Positions 26,057 to 34,856 of a stretch of DNA of 64,000 bases are shown here, one piece after another. The notes beneath the pieces are model-generated. The model made no database searches and had not been told where the DNA came from. It saw nothing but the letters and a program-made list of their open reading frames with translations. The stretch is from Amycolatopsis alkalitolerans (lineage in GTDB: Bacteria; Actinomycetota; Actinomycetes; Mycobacteriales; Pseudonocardiaceae). The translations under genes were made by a program, and so were the position numbers. Position 1 is the first letter of the stretch; every line of letters starts with the position of its first letter. The stretch is from the NCBI RefSeq assembly GCF_006152065.1, contig NZ_VDFW01000027.1, forward strand, positions 29,545 to 93,544, written 5' to 3'.

Positions 26057-27670
26057 ATGTTCGTGCAAGAGGTCGCCCCGCTCGCCGGGTCACTCGGCCT
26101 GTCGGCGCTTGTCGCGGTCCTTCCCCTCGCGACGGTGCTCGTCCTGCTCGGCGGCGTCCGGATGAGGGCTCACCACGCGGCGCTCCTCGGTCTCCTGGTC
26201 GCCCTCGTGGTCGCGATCGCGGTCTACCGGATGCCCATCGGGCAGTCGATCTCCAGCGCGTTCCAGGGCGCCGCGTTCGGGCTCTTCCCGATCATGTGGA
26301 TCGTCGTCAACGCCTTGTGGATCTACCGGATCACCGTCCGCACGGGCCATTTCGACGTGCTGCGGCGCTCGTTCGGCCGGGTTTCCGACGACCCCCGCAT
26401 CCAGGGCCTCCTCATCGCGTTCTGCTTCGGCGCGCTGATGGAGGCACTCGCCGGCTTCGGCGCGCCGGTCGCGATCAGCTCGGTCATGCTCGTCGCGCTC
26501 GGGTTCACCCCGGTCCGCGCCGCCGTGCTCTCCCTGGTCGCCAACACCGCGCCCGTCGCGTTCGGCGCGATGGGCACGCCGGTGGTGACCCTCGCGCAGG
26601 TCTCCGGCATCCCGCTGGACACCGTGTCCTCGATCGTCGGCAGGCAGACCCCGCTCCTGGCGGTGTTCGTGCCGCTGCTGCTCGTGATCATCGTCGACGG
26701 CCGGCGCGGGCTGCGGGAAGCGTGGCAGCCCGCGCTCGTGTGCGGGCTCGCGTTCGGTGCCGTCCAGTTCGGTGCTTCGAACTTCGTCTCCCCGCAACTG
26801 GCCGACATCGGCGCCGCGCTCGCGGGCGCCGCGGCACTGGTCGCACTGCCGATGACCCGCAAACCGGCCCGCGAGGAGGTGCGCGCCTCCGTCCTCACCG
26901 GCGTCGCGACCGAAACCCTCGACCGGCCTGAGGACCGCGGCGAGATCACCCGCGCGTACCTGCCCTACCTGCTCATCATCGTGATCTTCTCGCTCGGCCA
27001 GGTGCCGCCGGTCAAGAAGCTGCTGGACTCGGCCACCTGGAAGTTCCACTGGCCGGGCCTGCACGTGGCCGCGTCCAGCGGGAAACCCGTTTCCGGCAAC
27101 ACGTTCTCGCTGCCCTTCCTCAACACCGGCGGCACCCTCGTGCTCGTCGCCGGTGTCCTCACGATGATCGCGCTCCGCGTGTCCGCACGCGACTCCGTGC
27201 GGGAATGGGGCGCCACGATCAACGAACTGCGCTTCGCGATCCTGACCGTCATGGGTGTCCTCGCGCTGGCCTATGTGATGAACCTGTCGGGCCAGACCAC
27301 GACGATCGGCTACTTCATCGCCGGCGCCGGCGCCGGCCTGGCGTTCCTGTCCCCCGTGCTGGGCTGGTTCGGCGTCGCCGTCTCGGGCTCGGACACCTCG
27401 GCCAACGCGTTGTTCGGCGCCTTGCAGGTCACCGCCGCCCACCAGGCCGGGCTGTCGGCCGAACTGCTCGCTTCGGCCAACAGTTCCGGCGGCGTGCTCG
27501 GCAAGATGATCTCGCCACAGAACCTCAGCATCGCCTGCGCCGCGGCGATGCTGCCCGGCGAGGAAGGCACGCTGTTGCGCAAGGTGCTGCCGTGGAGCCT
27601 GGGCATGCTGGCGGTGATGTGCCTGATCGTGGTCGGCCAGAGCACCGTCCTGGCTTGGATGCTGCCCTGA
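26057..27670 (+). CDS. lldP: L-lactate permease
   Basis: 537 aa with about 13 membrane helices, the length of the LldP/LctP family. The hallmark segments are present: GALMEALAGFGAPVAISSVM, PVAFGAMGTPVVTLA, SGSDTSANALFGALQV and ANSSGGVLGKMISPQN. It imports lactate or glycolate with protons. GAGG lies six bases upstream of ATG. Placed directly after an FMN lactate dehydrogenase and aceE, it completes a lactate-to-acetyl-CoA route. Confidence 0.92.
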   Translation: MFVQEVAPLAGSLGLSALVAVLPLATVLVLLGGVRMRAHHAALLGLLVALVVAIAVYRMPIGQSISSAFQGAAFGLFPIMWIVVNALWIYRITVRTGHFDVLRRSFGRVSDDPRIQGLLIAFCFGALMEALAGFGAPVAISSVMLVALGFTPVRAAVLSLVANTAPVAFGAMGTPVVTLAQVSGIPLDTVSSIVGRQTPLLAVFVPLLLVIIVDGRRGLREAWQPALVCGLAFGAVQFGASNFVSPQLADIGAALAGAAALVALPMTRKPAREEVRASVLTGVATETLDRPEDRGEITRAYLPYLLIIVIFSLGQVPPVKKLLDSATWKFHWPGLHVAASSGKPVSGNTFSLPFLNTGGTLVLVAGVLTMIALRVSARDSVREWGATINELRFAILTVMGVLALAYVMNLSGQTTTIGYFIAGAGAGLAFLSPVLGWFGVAVSGSDTSANALFGALQVTAAHQAGLSAELLASANSSGGVLGKMISPQNLSIACAAAMLPGEEGTLLRKVLPWSLGMLAVMCLIVVGQSTVLAWMLP

Positions 27671-27689
27671 CCGATTCGCCAGATCCGCC

Positions 27690-28316
27690 TCACCGAACGG
27701 GTTGACTGACCCGCGTCCGCCGGGCCGAACGGCTCCAGCTCCACCAGCCGTGGATCACCAGCGCCGCGAAGACCACGTAGATCGCCGCGGAGAAGTACAG
27801 CCCCGAGGCGATCTGGAGCGGCACGCCGATCGCGTCCACGGCCAGCCAGACGAGCCAGAACTCCACCAGCCCCAGCCCCTGCGTCCCGAACGCGACGAGC
27901 GTCCCGACGAAGATCGCGGCATCCGGCCACGGCGCCCACGACGCGTGCAGTGCCTGGAGCACCAGCGCCATCACGACCGTGCCGGCCGCGAACACCCCGG
28001 CCAGCGCCAGCCGTTCGGCGAGCCGCCCGGTCCGCACGACCACGCCGTAGACCGGATCCTTCCGGCGCGTCCACGCCCACCAGCCGTACAGCGAGATCAC
28101 CAGGATCGCGACCTGCCGCGCCGCGAGACCGCCCAGATGCGCGGAGGTGTAGACCGCGAACAGCAACACCGTCGCACCGACCTGCACCGGCCACGTCCAC
28201 AGCGTGCGGCGCTCGGCGAGGAACACCACCGCGAGCGCGCAGATCTGCCCCGCCAGCTCCGCGATCGAGATCCACTGCCCGAAAACGGTCACACCGTGTT
28301 CCAGCAAGAAACTCAC
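27690..28316 (-). CDS. pnuC: PnuC-family nicotinamide riboside transporter
   Basis: About 208 aa from GTG at 28316. There are seven hydrophobic segments. The family signature YGWWAWTRRKDP lies after TM3, and VEFWLVWLAVDAIGVPLQI and the C-terminal HGWWSWSRS carry the Trp-rich motifs that line the substrate path in PnuC. It moves nicotinamide riboside (or a related vitamin) by facilitated diffusion. It is convergent with the lactate permease gene, 19 bases apart, and divergent from fasR. No NadR-type kinase gene is nearby. Confidence 0.87.
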   Translation of the reverse strand: MSFLLEHGVTVFGQWISIAELAGQICALAVVFLAERRTLWTWPVQVGATVLLFAVYTSAHLGGLAARQVAILVISLYGWWAWTRRKDPVYGVVVRTGRLAERLALAGVFAAGTVVMALVLQALHASWAPWPDAAIFVGTLVAFGTQGLGLVEFWLVWLAVDAIGVPLQIASGLYFSAAIYVVFAALVIHGWWSWSRSARRTRVSQPVR

Positions 28317-28432
28317 ACGAACCTCAACCCGAACCCGGCCATCATGATTCCCCACCCTGCGTAGTAATCGATCTCGATGCGCTGATCTGCCCCGCACTTT
28401 CGGGTGAGTGGGGTGGCGGACGAAGATCCACA

Positions 28433-28449
28433 AGGTCCATAGTGGACCT
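28433..28449. promoter_or_regulatory. palindromic operator candidate between pnuC and fasR
   Basis: AGGTCCA and TGGACCT form a perfect inverted repeat around TAG, about 120 bases before the pnuC start. Its regulator is unknown; FasR or a vitamin-responsive repressor are possibilities. Confidence 0.45.
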
Positions 28450-28470
28450 ACCGGTGGGGACCGGGGAGAT

Positions 28471-28503
28471 GAGGCCGCTCGGCGGGATCCGCCGGGCGGC
28501 CTC
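28471..28503. repeat. 33-base near-perfect inverted repeat
   Basis: Arms GAGGCCGC-T-CGGCGG and CCGCCG-G-GCGGCCTC around GAT, with one mismatch. Fourteen GC-rich pairs would form a very stable hairpin in RNA from either strand. Confidence 0.6.
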
Positions 28504-28554
28504 CTACATGTTCGCGCCGTGCGCTCCCATCTTGGGCGCGGATCCCGATGATTC

Positions 28555-28575
28555 TTGGGGGGCCGAGCCCCCCAA
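28555..28575. terminator. terminator-like hairpin upstream of fasR
   Basis: TTGGGGGG (28555-28562) pairs with CCCCCCAA (28568-28575) around CCGAG. No annotated gene ends here on either strand. Confidence 0.4.
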
Positions 28576-28671
28576 ACCCCCGCGGTGCGAGTTCCTTCCG
28601 TCCCGGCGTGGTTCCGTCGGCGATGACCAACGCCGGTTTCGTTGGGTTTTACACGTACGATCGCGGGTGTC

Positions 28672-29862
28672 ATGACACAGATCAGTGGGCGGCCGGCGCC
28701 GAAGCACCATGGGTTGTCCGCGAAGACGTTGCGGAGGCTCGACAGGGCATCGGGACGGCTCGCGTCGGCGAGTGTGGCCGCCATGGAACAACGGCTGCCC
28801 TGGTTCAAACGCCTCCCCGCCGACCAGCGCGCCAGCGTCCTCATGATCACCCAGACCGGCGCCGCCGGGTTCGTCGACTGGCTCCGCGATTCCCAGGAAG
28901 CCCTCAAGCTCACCAGCGAAGCGTTCCGCAGCGCCCCCCAGGAACTGTCCCGCTGGATCAGCCTCCGCCAGGCCGTCGGCCTGGTCCGCATGGCCATCGA
29001 GGTCTTCGAGGAGGAACTCCCCGCCTTCGCCGCCACCGACGCGGAACGGGCGGCGCTCATCGAGGGCATCCTCCGCTACGGCCGCGAGATCGCCTTCGCC
29101 ACGGCGAACTCCTACGCCGCCGCGGCCGAAGCGCGCGGCGCGTGGGACGCCCGCCTCGAAGCGCTCGTCGTCGACGGGATCGTCCGTGGCGACGCCGAGG
29201 AGTCGGTCCTCTCCCGCGCCTCCGCCCTCGGCTGGGATCCCGCCGCGGCGGCCACCGTGCTCGCCGGGCGCCCCTCCTCCGACGACCCGCCGACCGTGGT
29301 GTTCGAGGTCCGGCGGCTGGCCGCGCGGCTGGGGCGCCAGGTCCTGCTGAGCGTGCAGGGTTCCCGGCTGGTCGTCGTCGCGGGCGGGCCCGAACGGGAC
29401 GTCGGCAAGCTTGCGGTCGCCTTCGGGGACGGGCCCGTGGTCGCCGGACCGACCGTGGCAAACCTCGGTGATGCCTACCGCAGCGCGGCCGAAGCGCTCT
29501 CCGGACTGCGTGCCGTCGTCGGCTGGCCCGGCGCGCCGCGCCCGGTCCGCTCCGCCGAACTGCTGCCCGAACGCGCCCTGCTCGGCGACGCCGAAGCCGA
29601 ACGCCTGCTCATCGCGGAGATCGCGCAGCCGCTCGAGAACGCCGGGAGCACGATGCTCAAGACGGTCGAGGCCTACCTCGAAGCGGGCGGAGTGCTCGAG
29701 ACCTGCGCGAAAGCCCTCTTCGTGCACCCCAACACGGTGCGTTACCGCCTTCGCCGGGCCACCGAACTGACCGGCCGCAACCCGGCCGATCCACGGGACG
29801 CGCTGGTCCTGCGCGTGGCCCTGACGGTCGGCCGACTGGCCCGCGCGCGCGGCATCTGGTGA
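28672..29862 (+). CDS. fasR: PucR/CdaR-type regulator of fatty acid synthesis (FasR-like)
   Basis: About 396 aa from ATG at 28672. The C-terminal helix-turn-helix (about 340-395) is the HTH_30 type: VEAYLEAGGVLETCAKALFVHPNTVRYRLRRA. The central region (170-300) resembles the GGDEF-like domain of PucR proteins, and the N-terminal helical domain (1-160) is typical of FasR, with MITQTGAAGFVDWLRD. In Streptomyces FasR sits in front of fabD-fabH-acpP-fabF and activates it. The same order is kept here, 157 bases upstream of fabD, so the role is inferred with good support. Confidence 0.87.
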   Translation: MTQISGRPAPKHHGLSAKTLRRLDRASGRLASASVAAMEQRLPWFKRLPADQRASVLMITQTGAAGFVDWLRDSQEALKLTSEAFRSAPQELSRWISLRQAVGLVRMAIEVFEEELPAFAATDAERAALIEGILRYGREIAFATANSYAAAAEARGAWDARLEALVVDGIVRGDAEESVLSRASALGWDPAAAATVLAGRPSSDDPPTVVFEVRRLAARLGRQVLLSVQGSRLVVVAGGPERDVGKLAVAFGDGPVVAGPTVANLGDAYRSAAEALSGLRAVVGWPGAPRPVRSAELLPERALLGDAEAERLLIAEIAQPLENAGSTMLKTVEAYLEAGGVLETCAKALFVHPNTVRYRLRRATELTGRNPADPRDALVLRVALTVGRLARARGIW

Positions 29863-30019
29863 CCGAACTCACGTCCCGCACTGCCCGAACCATACAAGAC
29901 AATCCCGTTCCGGATGCTCGTGCGGCCGGGATGCTTGGAGGGTTCCCACAAATTCGCCGCGCGGACTTGGTGAGCGGCGGCATCCCGACCATGGCCACGG
30001 ACCGTGTTCCCTGTGAACC

Positions 30020-30925
30020 GTGACAGCTCTCCTCGCCCCCGGACAGGGGTCTCAGGCCCCTGGCATGTTGTCCCCCTGGCTCGAACGCGACGGCACCCGC
30101 GAGAAGCTGCGAAGCTGGTCCGAGCGCGCCGGTCTCGACCTGGTGCACCTGGGCACCGAGGCGGACGCCGACACGATCCAGGACACCGCCATCGCGCAGC
30201 CGCTCATCGTCGCGCTGTCGCTGCTGGCCTTCGAGGAGCTGAAAGACGTCCCGCCCGGCGCGCCGGTCGCCGGGCACTCGGTCGGTGAACTGGCCGCCGC
30301 CGCCATCGCCGGGGTGCTCTCGGCCGAGGACGCCGTCGCGCTCGCCGCGGTCCGCGGCGCCGAGATGGCCAAGGCGTGCGCGGCCGAGCCGACCAGCATG
30401 GCCGCCGTCATGCTCGGCGAGCCCGAGCAGGTCGTCGCCTGGCTCGCGGGCAACGGGCTGACCGCCGCGAACCGCAACGGCGCCGGCCAGATCGTCGCCT
30501 CGGGCGCCGCCGCCGCGATCGAGCGCATCGTCGCCGAACCCCTGGAAGGCACGAAGGTGCGCGCGCTGAAGGTCGCGGGCGCCTTCCACACCGAGTACAT
30601 GGCCCCGGCCGAAGACGCGCTGCGCCAGCACGCCGCGTCGATCACCCCGGCCGACCCCGCCCGCCCGCTGCTGTCCAACGCCGACGGCGCGGTCGTCACC
30701 AGCGGAGCCGAGTACCTCGAACGCCTGGTCAAGCAGGTCACCCGGCCCGTGCGCTGGGATCTGACGATGGACGGCCTCGTGGGCCTCGGCGTGACCTCGA
30801 CCGTCGAACTGCCGCCGGCGGGCACGCTCACCGGGCTGGTCAAGCGCCAGCTCAAGGGTACGGTCACCACCACTGTCGCGTTGAAGACCCCGGCGGACCT
30901 GCCGGGCGCCGAGGAGGTCCTGTGA
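30020..30925 (+). CDS. fabD: malonyl-CoA:ACP malonyltransferase
   Basis: 301 aa. It loads malonyl units on ACP. GQGSQAPGM is at the N-terminus, the nucleophile is Ser87 in GHSVGEL, and the catalytic His lies in KVAGAFHTEYMAP; GAGQIVASG and the QVTRPVRWD segment are also conserved. The start is GTG at 30020 and has no strong ribosome-binding site. The stop overlaps the fabH start (GTGA). First gene of the FAS-II operon. Confidence 0.95.
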   Translation: MTALLAPGQGSQAPGMLSPWLERDGTREKLRSWSERAGLDLVHLGTEADADTIQDTAIAQPLIVALSLLAFEELKDVPPGAPVAGHSVGELAAAAIAGVLSAEDAVALAAVRGAEMAKACAAEPTSMAAVMLGEPEQVVAWLAGNGLTAANRNGAGQIVASGAAAAIERIVAEPLEGTKVRALKVAGAFHTEYMAPAEDALRQHAASITPADPARPLLSNADGAVVTSGAEYLERLVKQVTRPVRWDLTMDGLVGLGVTSTVELPPAGTLTGLVKRQLKGTVTTTVALKTPADLPGAEEVL

Positions 30926-31896
30926 CGACATTGCGCCTGAAGCAGGGCCCCGCCGCGAGCCGTGTCCTGGGGATCGGCAGCTACCAGCCCGAGCGGATCG
31001 TCACCAACGACGACCTGTCCGAGGTCATGGACACCAACGACCAGTGGATCCGCGACCGCGTCGGCATCATCGAGCGCCGGTTCGCCGAGAAGGACGAGCT
31101 GCTGGTCGACATGGCCGTCAAGGCGGGCACCAACGCCCTCGCCGACGCCGCCCTCCAGCCGTCCGAAATAGACACCGTGATCGTGCCGAACTGCACGATG
31201 CCCTCGCCGATCCCGAACGCCGCCGCGCAGGTGGCCGACCGGATCGGGATCAAGGCGCCCGGTGCCTTCGACGTCAACGCCGCGTGCGCCGGGTTCTGCT
31301 ACGGCCTCGGTATCGCCTCGGACCTGATCCGCTCCGGTTCCGCGGGCAAGGTGCTGGTGATCGGCGCCGAGAAGCTCACCGACGTGGTGGATCCGCAGGA
31401 CCGCTCGACCGCGATCATCTTCGCCGACGGCGCGGGTGCCGCGGTGGTCGGCCCGTCCGGCGAGCCGGCCATCGGGCCGGTGGCCTGGGGCAGCGCGGGC
31501 GACCTGGTGGAGACGATCTACATGCGGGACCACCGGTACCTCTTCCAGGAGGGCCAGGCGGTCTTCCGGTGGGCGACCACGCGGATCGCGCCGATCGCAC
31601 TCCAGGCGCTGGAGCTGGCCGGGGTCGCGCCGTCCGAAGTGGACGTGCTGATCCCGCACCAGGCCAACCTGCGCATCGTCGAGGCGATCGCGAAGAAGCT
31701 GCGCGCCCAGGGCGCCCGCGAGGACATGGTGGTCGCCGACGACATCAGGTACTCGGGCAACACGTCCTCGGCGTCGATCCCGCTGGCGCTGGACCACATG
31801 CGCAAGGCGGGCACCGTCAAGCGCGGCGATGTCGTGCTCATGGTGGGATTCGGTGCGGGACTGTCCTATGCCGGACAGGTCATCATCTGCCCGTGA
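30922..31896 (+). CDS. fabH: beta-ketoacyl-ACP synthase III
   Basis: 324 aa from GTG at 30922. It starts fatty acid chains by condensing acyl-CoA with malonyl-ACP. The Cys-His-Asn triad is visible: Cys122 in DVNAACAGFCYGLG, His in VLIPHQANLRI and Asn in IRYSGNTSSASIPLAL. DRVGIIERRFAEKDE is the usual early motif. In branched-chain-fatty-acid actinomycetes it prefers isobutyryl- and methylbutyryl-CoA starters; the specificity cannot be read here. Confidence 0.95.
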   Translation: MTTLRLKQGPAASRVLGIGSYQPERIVTNDDLSEVMDTNDQWIRDRVGIIERRFAEKDELLVDMAVKAGTNALADAALQPSEIDTVIVPNCTMPSPIPNAAAQVADRIGIKAPGAFDVNAACAGFCYGLGIASDLIRSGSAGKVLVIGAEKLTDVVDPQDRSTAIIFADGAGAAVVGPSGEPAIGPVAWGSAGDLVETIYMRDHRYLFQEGQAVFRWATTRIAPIALQALELAGVAPSEVDVLIPHQANLRIVEAIAKKLRAQGAREDMVVADDIRYSGNTSSASIPLALDHMRKAGTVKRGDVVLMVGFGAGLSYAGQVIICP

Positions 31897-31967
31897 TACC
31901 ACTTACCCCGGCGGGCACCCGCTCGCCGGGGTGAAAGACCCCGAAAACCAGGAAAGGGAAACCAGCA

Positions 31968-32213
31968 GTGGCGGACAAAGAAGAGATCCTCGCCGGCCTC
32001 GCGGAAATCGTCGAAGAGGTCGCCGGTGTGGCGCAGGACGACGTGAGCTCGGAGAAGTCGTTCGTGGACGACCTGGACATCGACTCGCTTTCGATGGTCG
32101 AGATCGCCGTGCAGGCCGAGGACAAGTTCGGGGTGAAGATCCCCGACGACGAGCTCGCCAACCTCAAGACCGTCGGTGACGCCGTGGACTACGTCGCGGC
32201 GAACTCGAAGTAA
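31968..32213 (+). CDS. acpP: acyl carrier protein
   Basis: 81 aa and acidic. It carries the growing fatty acyl chain on phosphopantetheine attached to Ser40 in DLDIDSLSMVEI. GTG at 31968 follows GGAAAGGG. It lies 71 bases after fabH and 35 bases before fabF. The highly ordered charge pattern (VDYVAANSK at the end) is typical of actinobacterial FAS-II ACPs. Confidence 0.96.
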   Translation: MADKEEILAGLAEIVEEVAGVAQDDVSSEKSFVDDLDIDSLSMVEIAVQAEDKFGVKIPDDELANLKTVGDAVDYVAANSK

Positions 32214-32248
32214 GCATTCTCTGAACACGATTCCTCGGGAGACTCCAC

Positions 32249-33496
32249 ATGAGCAACATCGACGTCGTGATCACCGGGCTGGGTGCGACCACGCCGCTCG
32301 GCGGGGACGTCGCGTCCACCTGGGACGGCCTGCTCGCCGGCCGGAGCGGTATCCGCCGTATCGAGGCCGACTGGGTCGAGAAGTTCGATCTGCCGGTGAA
32401 GATCGGTGCAACTCTCGCCGAGGAACCGACAGAGACGCTTCCGCGCGTGCAGGCGCGCAGGCTGGACCGGTGCGAGCAGATCGCTCTCATCGCGGCGCGG
32501 CAGGCATGGGCGGACGCCGGGTTCGGTGCACCGACGGACGAGCACAGCGATGTCGAGCCCGAGCGGCTCGGCGTGTCCATCGGCACGGGCATCGGCGGCC
32601 CGCTCACCCTGCTCGCACAGGACGATCTGCTGGAGGAGTACGGCATCCGCAAGGTGTCGCCGCTGACCGTGCCGATGCTCATGCCCAACGGTCCCGCCGC
32701 GCACGTCGGCATCGACCTGAAGGCCCGCGCCGGAGTGCACTCGCCCGCGTCGGCGTGTGCCTCCGGCGCGGAGGGCATCGCGAACGGCTTCCAGATGATC
32801 CAGAACGGCCGGGCCGACGTGGTGATCGCGGGCGGTACGGAGGCCTGCATCCACCCGATCACCGTCGCGGGGTTCGCGCAGGCGCGGACGGTGTCCACGA
32901 ACAACGACGACCCGGCGCACGCGTCGCGCCCGTTCGACACCGCCCGGGACGGGTTCGTGCTCGGCGAGGGTTCGGGCGTGGTGATCCTCGAGCGCGCGGA
33001 CCGGGCGAAGGCGCGGGGCGCGAAGATCTACGGCCGGCTCGCCGGGTACGGGATCACCTCCGACGCGCACCACATCACCGGCAACCACCCGGAGGGCATC
33101 GGCCAGATCGCGGCGATGACCAACGCGATCCGGATGGCCGGGCTGACCAGCGCGGACATCCAGCACGTCAACGCGCACGCGACCGCGACGGTGGTCGGCG
33201 ACGTCGGTGAGGCCAAGGCGATCCGCAAGGCGATCGGCTCGCACGCGGTGGTGACGGCTCCGAAGGGCGCGCTCGGCCACCTCGTCGGCGGGGCGGGTGC
33301 GGTCGAGGGCATCGCGACGCTGCTGTCGATCTATCACGGCATCGTGCCGGCGACGCTGAACCTGGAGAACCTCGACCCGAAGGTCGAGCTCGACGTGGTG
33401 TCCGGCGAGCCGCGCAAGGGTGACTACACCGCGGCCATCAGCAACTCGTTCGGCTTCGGCGGCCACAACACCGCACTGCTGTTCACGGCGGCGTGA
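32249..33496 (+). CDS. fabF: beta-ketoacyl-ACP synthase II
   Basis: 415 aa. It elongates acyl-ACP. The active-site Cys170 is in HSPASACASGAEG, the two His are in QHVNAHATAT and KGALGHLVGGAGAVEG, and the C-terminal NSFGFGGHNTALLF loop is intact. It is the last gene of the operon and is followed by a strong hairpin. Confidence 0.96.
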   Translation: MSNIDVVITGLGATTPLGGDVASTWDGLLAGRSGIRRIEADWVEKFDLPVKIGATLAEEPTETLPRVQARRLDRCEQIALIAARQAWADAGFGAPTDEHSDVEPERLGVSIGTGIGGPLTLLAQDDLLEEYGIRKVSPLTVPMLMPNGPAAHVGIDLKARAGVHSPASACASGAEGIANGFQMIQNGRADVVIAGGTEACIHPITVAGFAQARTVSTNNDDPAHASRPFDTARDGFVLGEGSGVVILERADRAKARGAKIYGRLAGYGITSDAHHITGNHPEGIGQIAAMTNAIRMAGLTSADIQHVNAHATATVVGDVGEAKAIRKAIGSHAVVTAPKGALGHLVGGAGAVEGIATLLSIYHGIVPATLNLENLDPKVELDVVSGEPRKGDYTAAISNSFGFGGHNTALLFTAA

Positions 33497-33508
33497 GGTC
33501 CGTGCTGT

Positions 33509-33542
33509 GCGGCGGCCGGCTCCTTCGGGGGCCGTCCGCCGC
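33509..33542. terminator. bidirectional terminator after fabF
   Basis: Outer stem GCGGCGG (33509-33515) with CCGCCGC (33536-33542), and an inner stem CGGCTCC/GGGGCCG (one wobble) closed by a TTCG tetraloop at 33524-33527. It lies between the convergent stops of fabF and the gene at 33545. Confidence 0.75.
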
Positions 33543-33544
33543 CG

Positions 33545-34141
33545 TCAGCATTTGGTGGCCTCGGGGGTGGTGTAGCCGGCGACGTTGTCGATCCGCCAGT
33601 TGCCCGACTCCAGCGTGACCGGCAGCGTCAGCTTCCAGTGCACGCACGAGGAACCCGGCAGCGCGTCGGGTGCGTCGAGGGGGTCCTGGACGCTGGTGAA
33701 ACCCAGCAGCACGCGCAGGTCCTCATCGGACGCCGCGTCGATCCGGTAGACCAGCGGGCTGCCGTCCTTCGTGGACCGGTAGTCGTGCAGCCAGGCCGGC
33801 CGCGACTTCGCCTGGATCCGGGCTTTCGTGACGGTGGTCCGCCACGCGTCGTAGTCGCGGTTGTTGATCGAGTCGAAGTAACGCTGCAGCAGCCGCCGGA
33901 CGTCCTCGTGCAGGGGGTGCGCGGCGGCGTCGGGAGTCAGCTCCACGGTGCCGGGGCCGGGCTGCTGCCCCGGCGGGCGGGCGGTGGAGCTGGGCAGGGC
34001 GAGGATCGCGTCCTGCTGGACGTCCGGTGTGCGGTAGACCTCCCTGGCCAGCAGCCCGCCACCGACCATGAGGGAAACGACCACGACGACGACGGGCAGC
34101 AGCCAGCGGTGAGGGCTCGGCGAGACCGGCACAGCTGACAC
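33545..34141 (-). CDS. unknown single-pass membrane or secreted protein
   Basis: 198 aa. A short N-terminal tail is followed by one hydrophobic helix (about 13-32, LLPVVVVVVSLMVGGGLLA), a Pro/Ala linker, then an extracytoplasmic domain (about 75-198) with VRRLLQRYFDSINNRDYDAW. The last motif is the NTF2/SnoaL-like 'Nuclear transport factor' style found in Mce-associated and lipoprotein families. Two Cys near the C-terminus (SSCVHWKL, EATKC) could form a disulfide. No function is known. It is convergent with fabF. Confidence 0.7.
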   Translation of the reverse strand: MSAVPVSPSPHRWLLPVVVVVVSLMVGGGLLAREVYRTPDVQQDAILALPSSTARPPGQQPGPGTVELTPDAAAHPLHEDVRRLLQRYFDSINNRDYDAWRTTVTKARIQAKSRPAWLHDYRSTKDGSPLVYRIDAASDEDLRVLLGFTSVQDPLDAPDALPGSSCVHWKLTLPVTLESGNWRIDNVAGYTTPEATKC

Positions 34142-34205
34142 ATCGGCAGCCTACTGCCCCCGGTTAACTCACGCTCCGCAACCGTCGAACTCGCCGTCCC
34201 AACCG

Positions 34206-34709
34206 TCAGCCGACGCGGTGGAGCCAGGTGACGGGGGCGCCGTCGCCGGCGTAGCGGAAGGGCTCGAGGGCTTCGTCCCAGTTGGCGGCCAGCAACTCGT
34301 CCACGCGGTGCGCGAACGCCTCGCCCGCCCGCGCCTGGCTCACCAGCGCGCGCAGCTGATCCTCCCCGACCACGATGTCGCCGTTGGCGCTGGTCCGCCC
34401 GTGCCACAGGCCGAGCCCGGGCGCGAAACAGTACCGCTCGCCGTCGACGCCGGGACTGGGATCCTCCGTGACCTCGAAGCGCAGCATCGGCCACGCCTTC
34501 AGCCCGGCGGCCAGCTTCCCTGCCGTGCCGGCGGGCGCGCTCCAGGTGCATTCCGCGCGGAGCTGCCCAGGGGCGGCGGGCTGCGCCGTCCACTGCAGAT
34601 CCACTCGGGTCCCGAGGGTGCCCGAAATCGCCCACTCGACGTGCGGGCACACCGCAGACGGCGACGAGTGGACGTACACCACACCACGGGTGTTTCCACG
34701 GGTGCTCAC
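34206..34709 (-). CDS. DUF3145 family protein
   Basis: 167 aa. The family-defining start MSTRGNTRGVVYVHSSPSAV is present, and WAISGTLG and the end (WDEALEPFRYAGDGAPVTWL) match its conserved features. The family is restricted to actinobacteria and is regularly found close to the fabDHPF operon, but its function is unknown. It is probably cytoplasmic, with no signal or membrane segment. Confidence 0.85.
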   Translation of the reverse strand: MSTRGNTRGVVYVHSSPSAVCPHVEWAISGTLGTRVDLQWTAQPAAPGQLRAECTWSAPAGTAGKLAAGLKAWPMLRFEVTEDPSPGVDGERYCFAPGLGLWHGRTSANGDIVVGEDQLRALVSQARAGEAFAHRVDELLAANWDEALEPFRYAGDGAPVTWLHRVG

Positions 34710-34856
34710 TGCTGACCTCCGCTACTCGACGAGGGGCGTCTTCCCCTACGACCTCGCGAGCCTCGGCGGCCTGCACCTCATGGCGTGGCTGACCACATTG
34801 TGCACTGCGATCACCTGTTTGGCCACAGGAACCTCACCCATCACAGGAATCCCACT

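Larger units (their letters stand above)
28317..28671. other. pnuC-fasR intergenic region with operator-like and hairpin elements
   Basis: 355 bases. It contains the 17-base palindrome AGGTCCA-TAG-TGGACCT (28433-28449), a long hairpin GAGGCCGC/GCGGCCTC with inner CGGCGG/CCGCCG (28471-28503), a weaker hairpin around 28520-28540 (CCC-ATCTT-GGG), and a terminator-like stem TTGGGGGG/CCCCCCAA (28555-28575). A terminator between two divergent genes is unexpected. It could end a short unannotated RNA or act as an attenuator ahead of fasR. Confidence 0.5.

Noticed and set aside
28504..29727. Minus-strand 407-codon frame across fasR
   Set aside because: Antisense to a complete PucR-type regulator; His/Gly-rich shadow.
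29863..30019. A defined FasR-binding site upstream of fabD
   Set aside because: The gap surely holds the fabD promoter, but I could not identify a convincing palindrome or recall the consensus with enough certainty to place one.
30052..31902. Minus-strand 616-codon frame across fabD-fabH
   Set aside because: Antisense to two intact, overlapping enzymes; no independent evidence.
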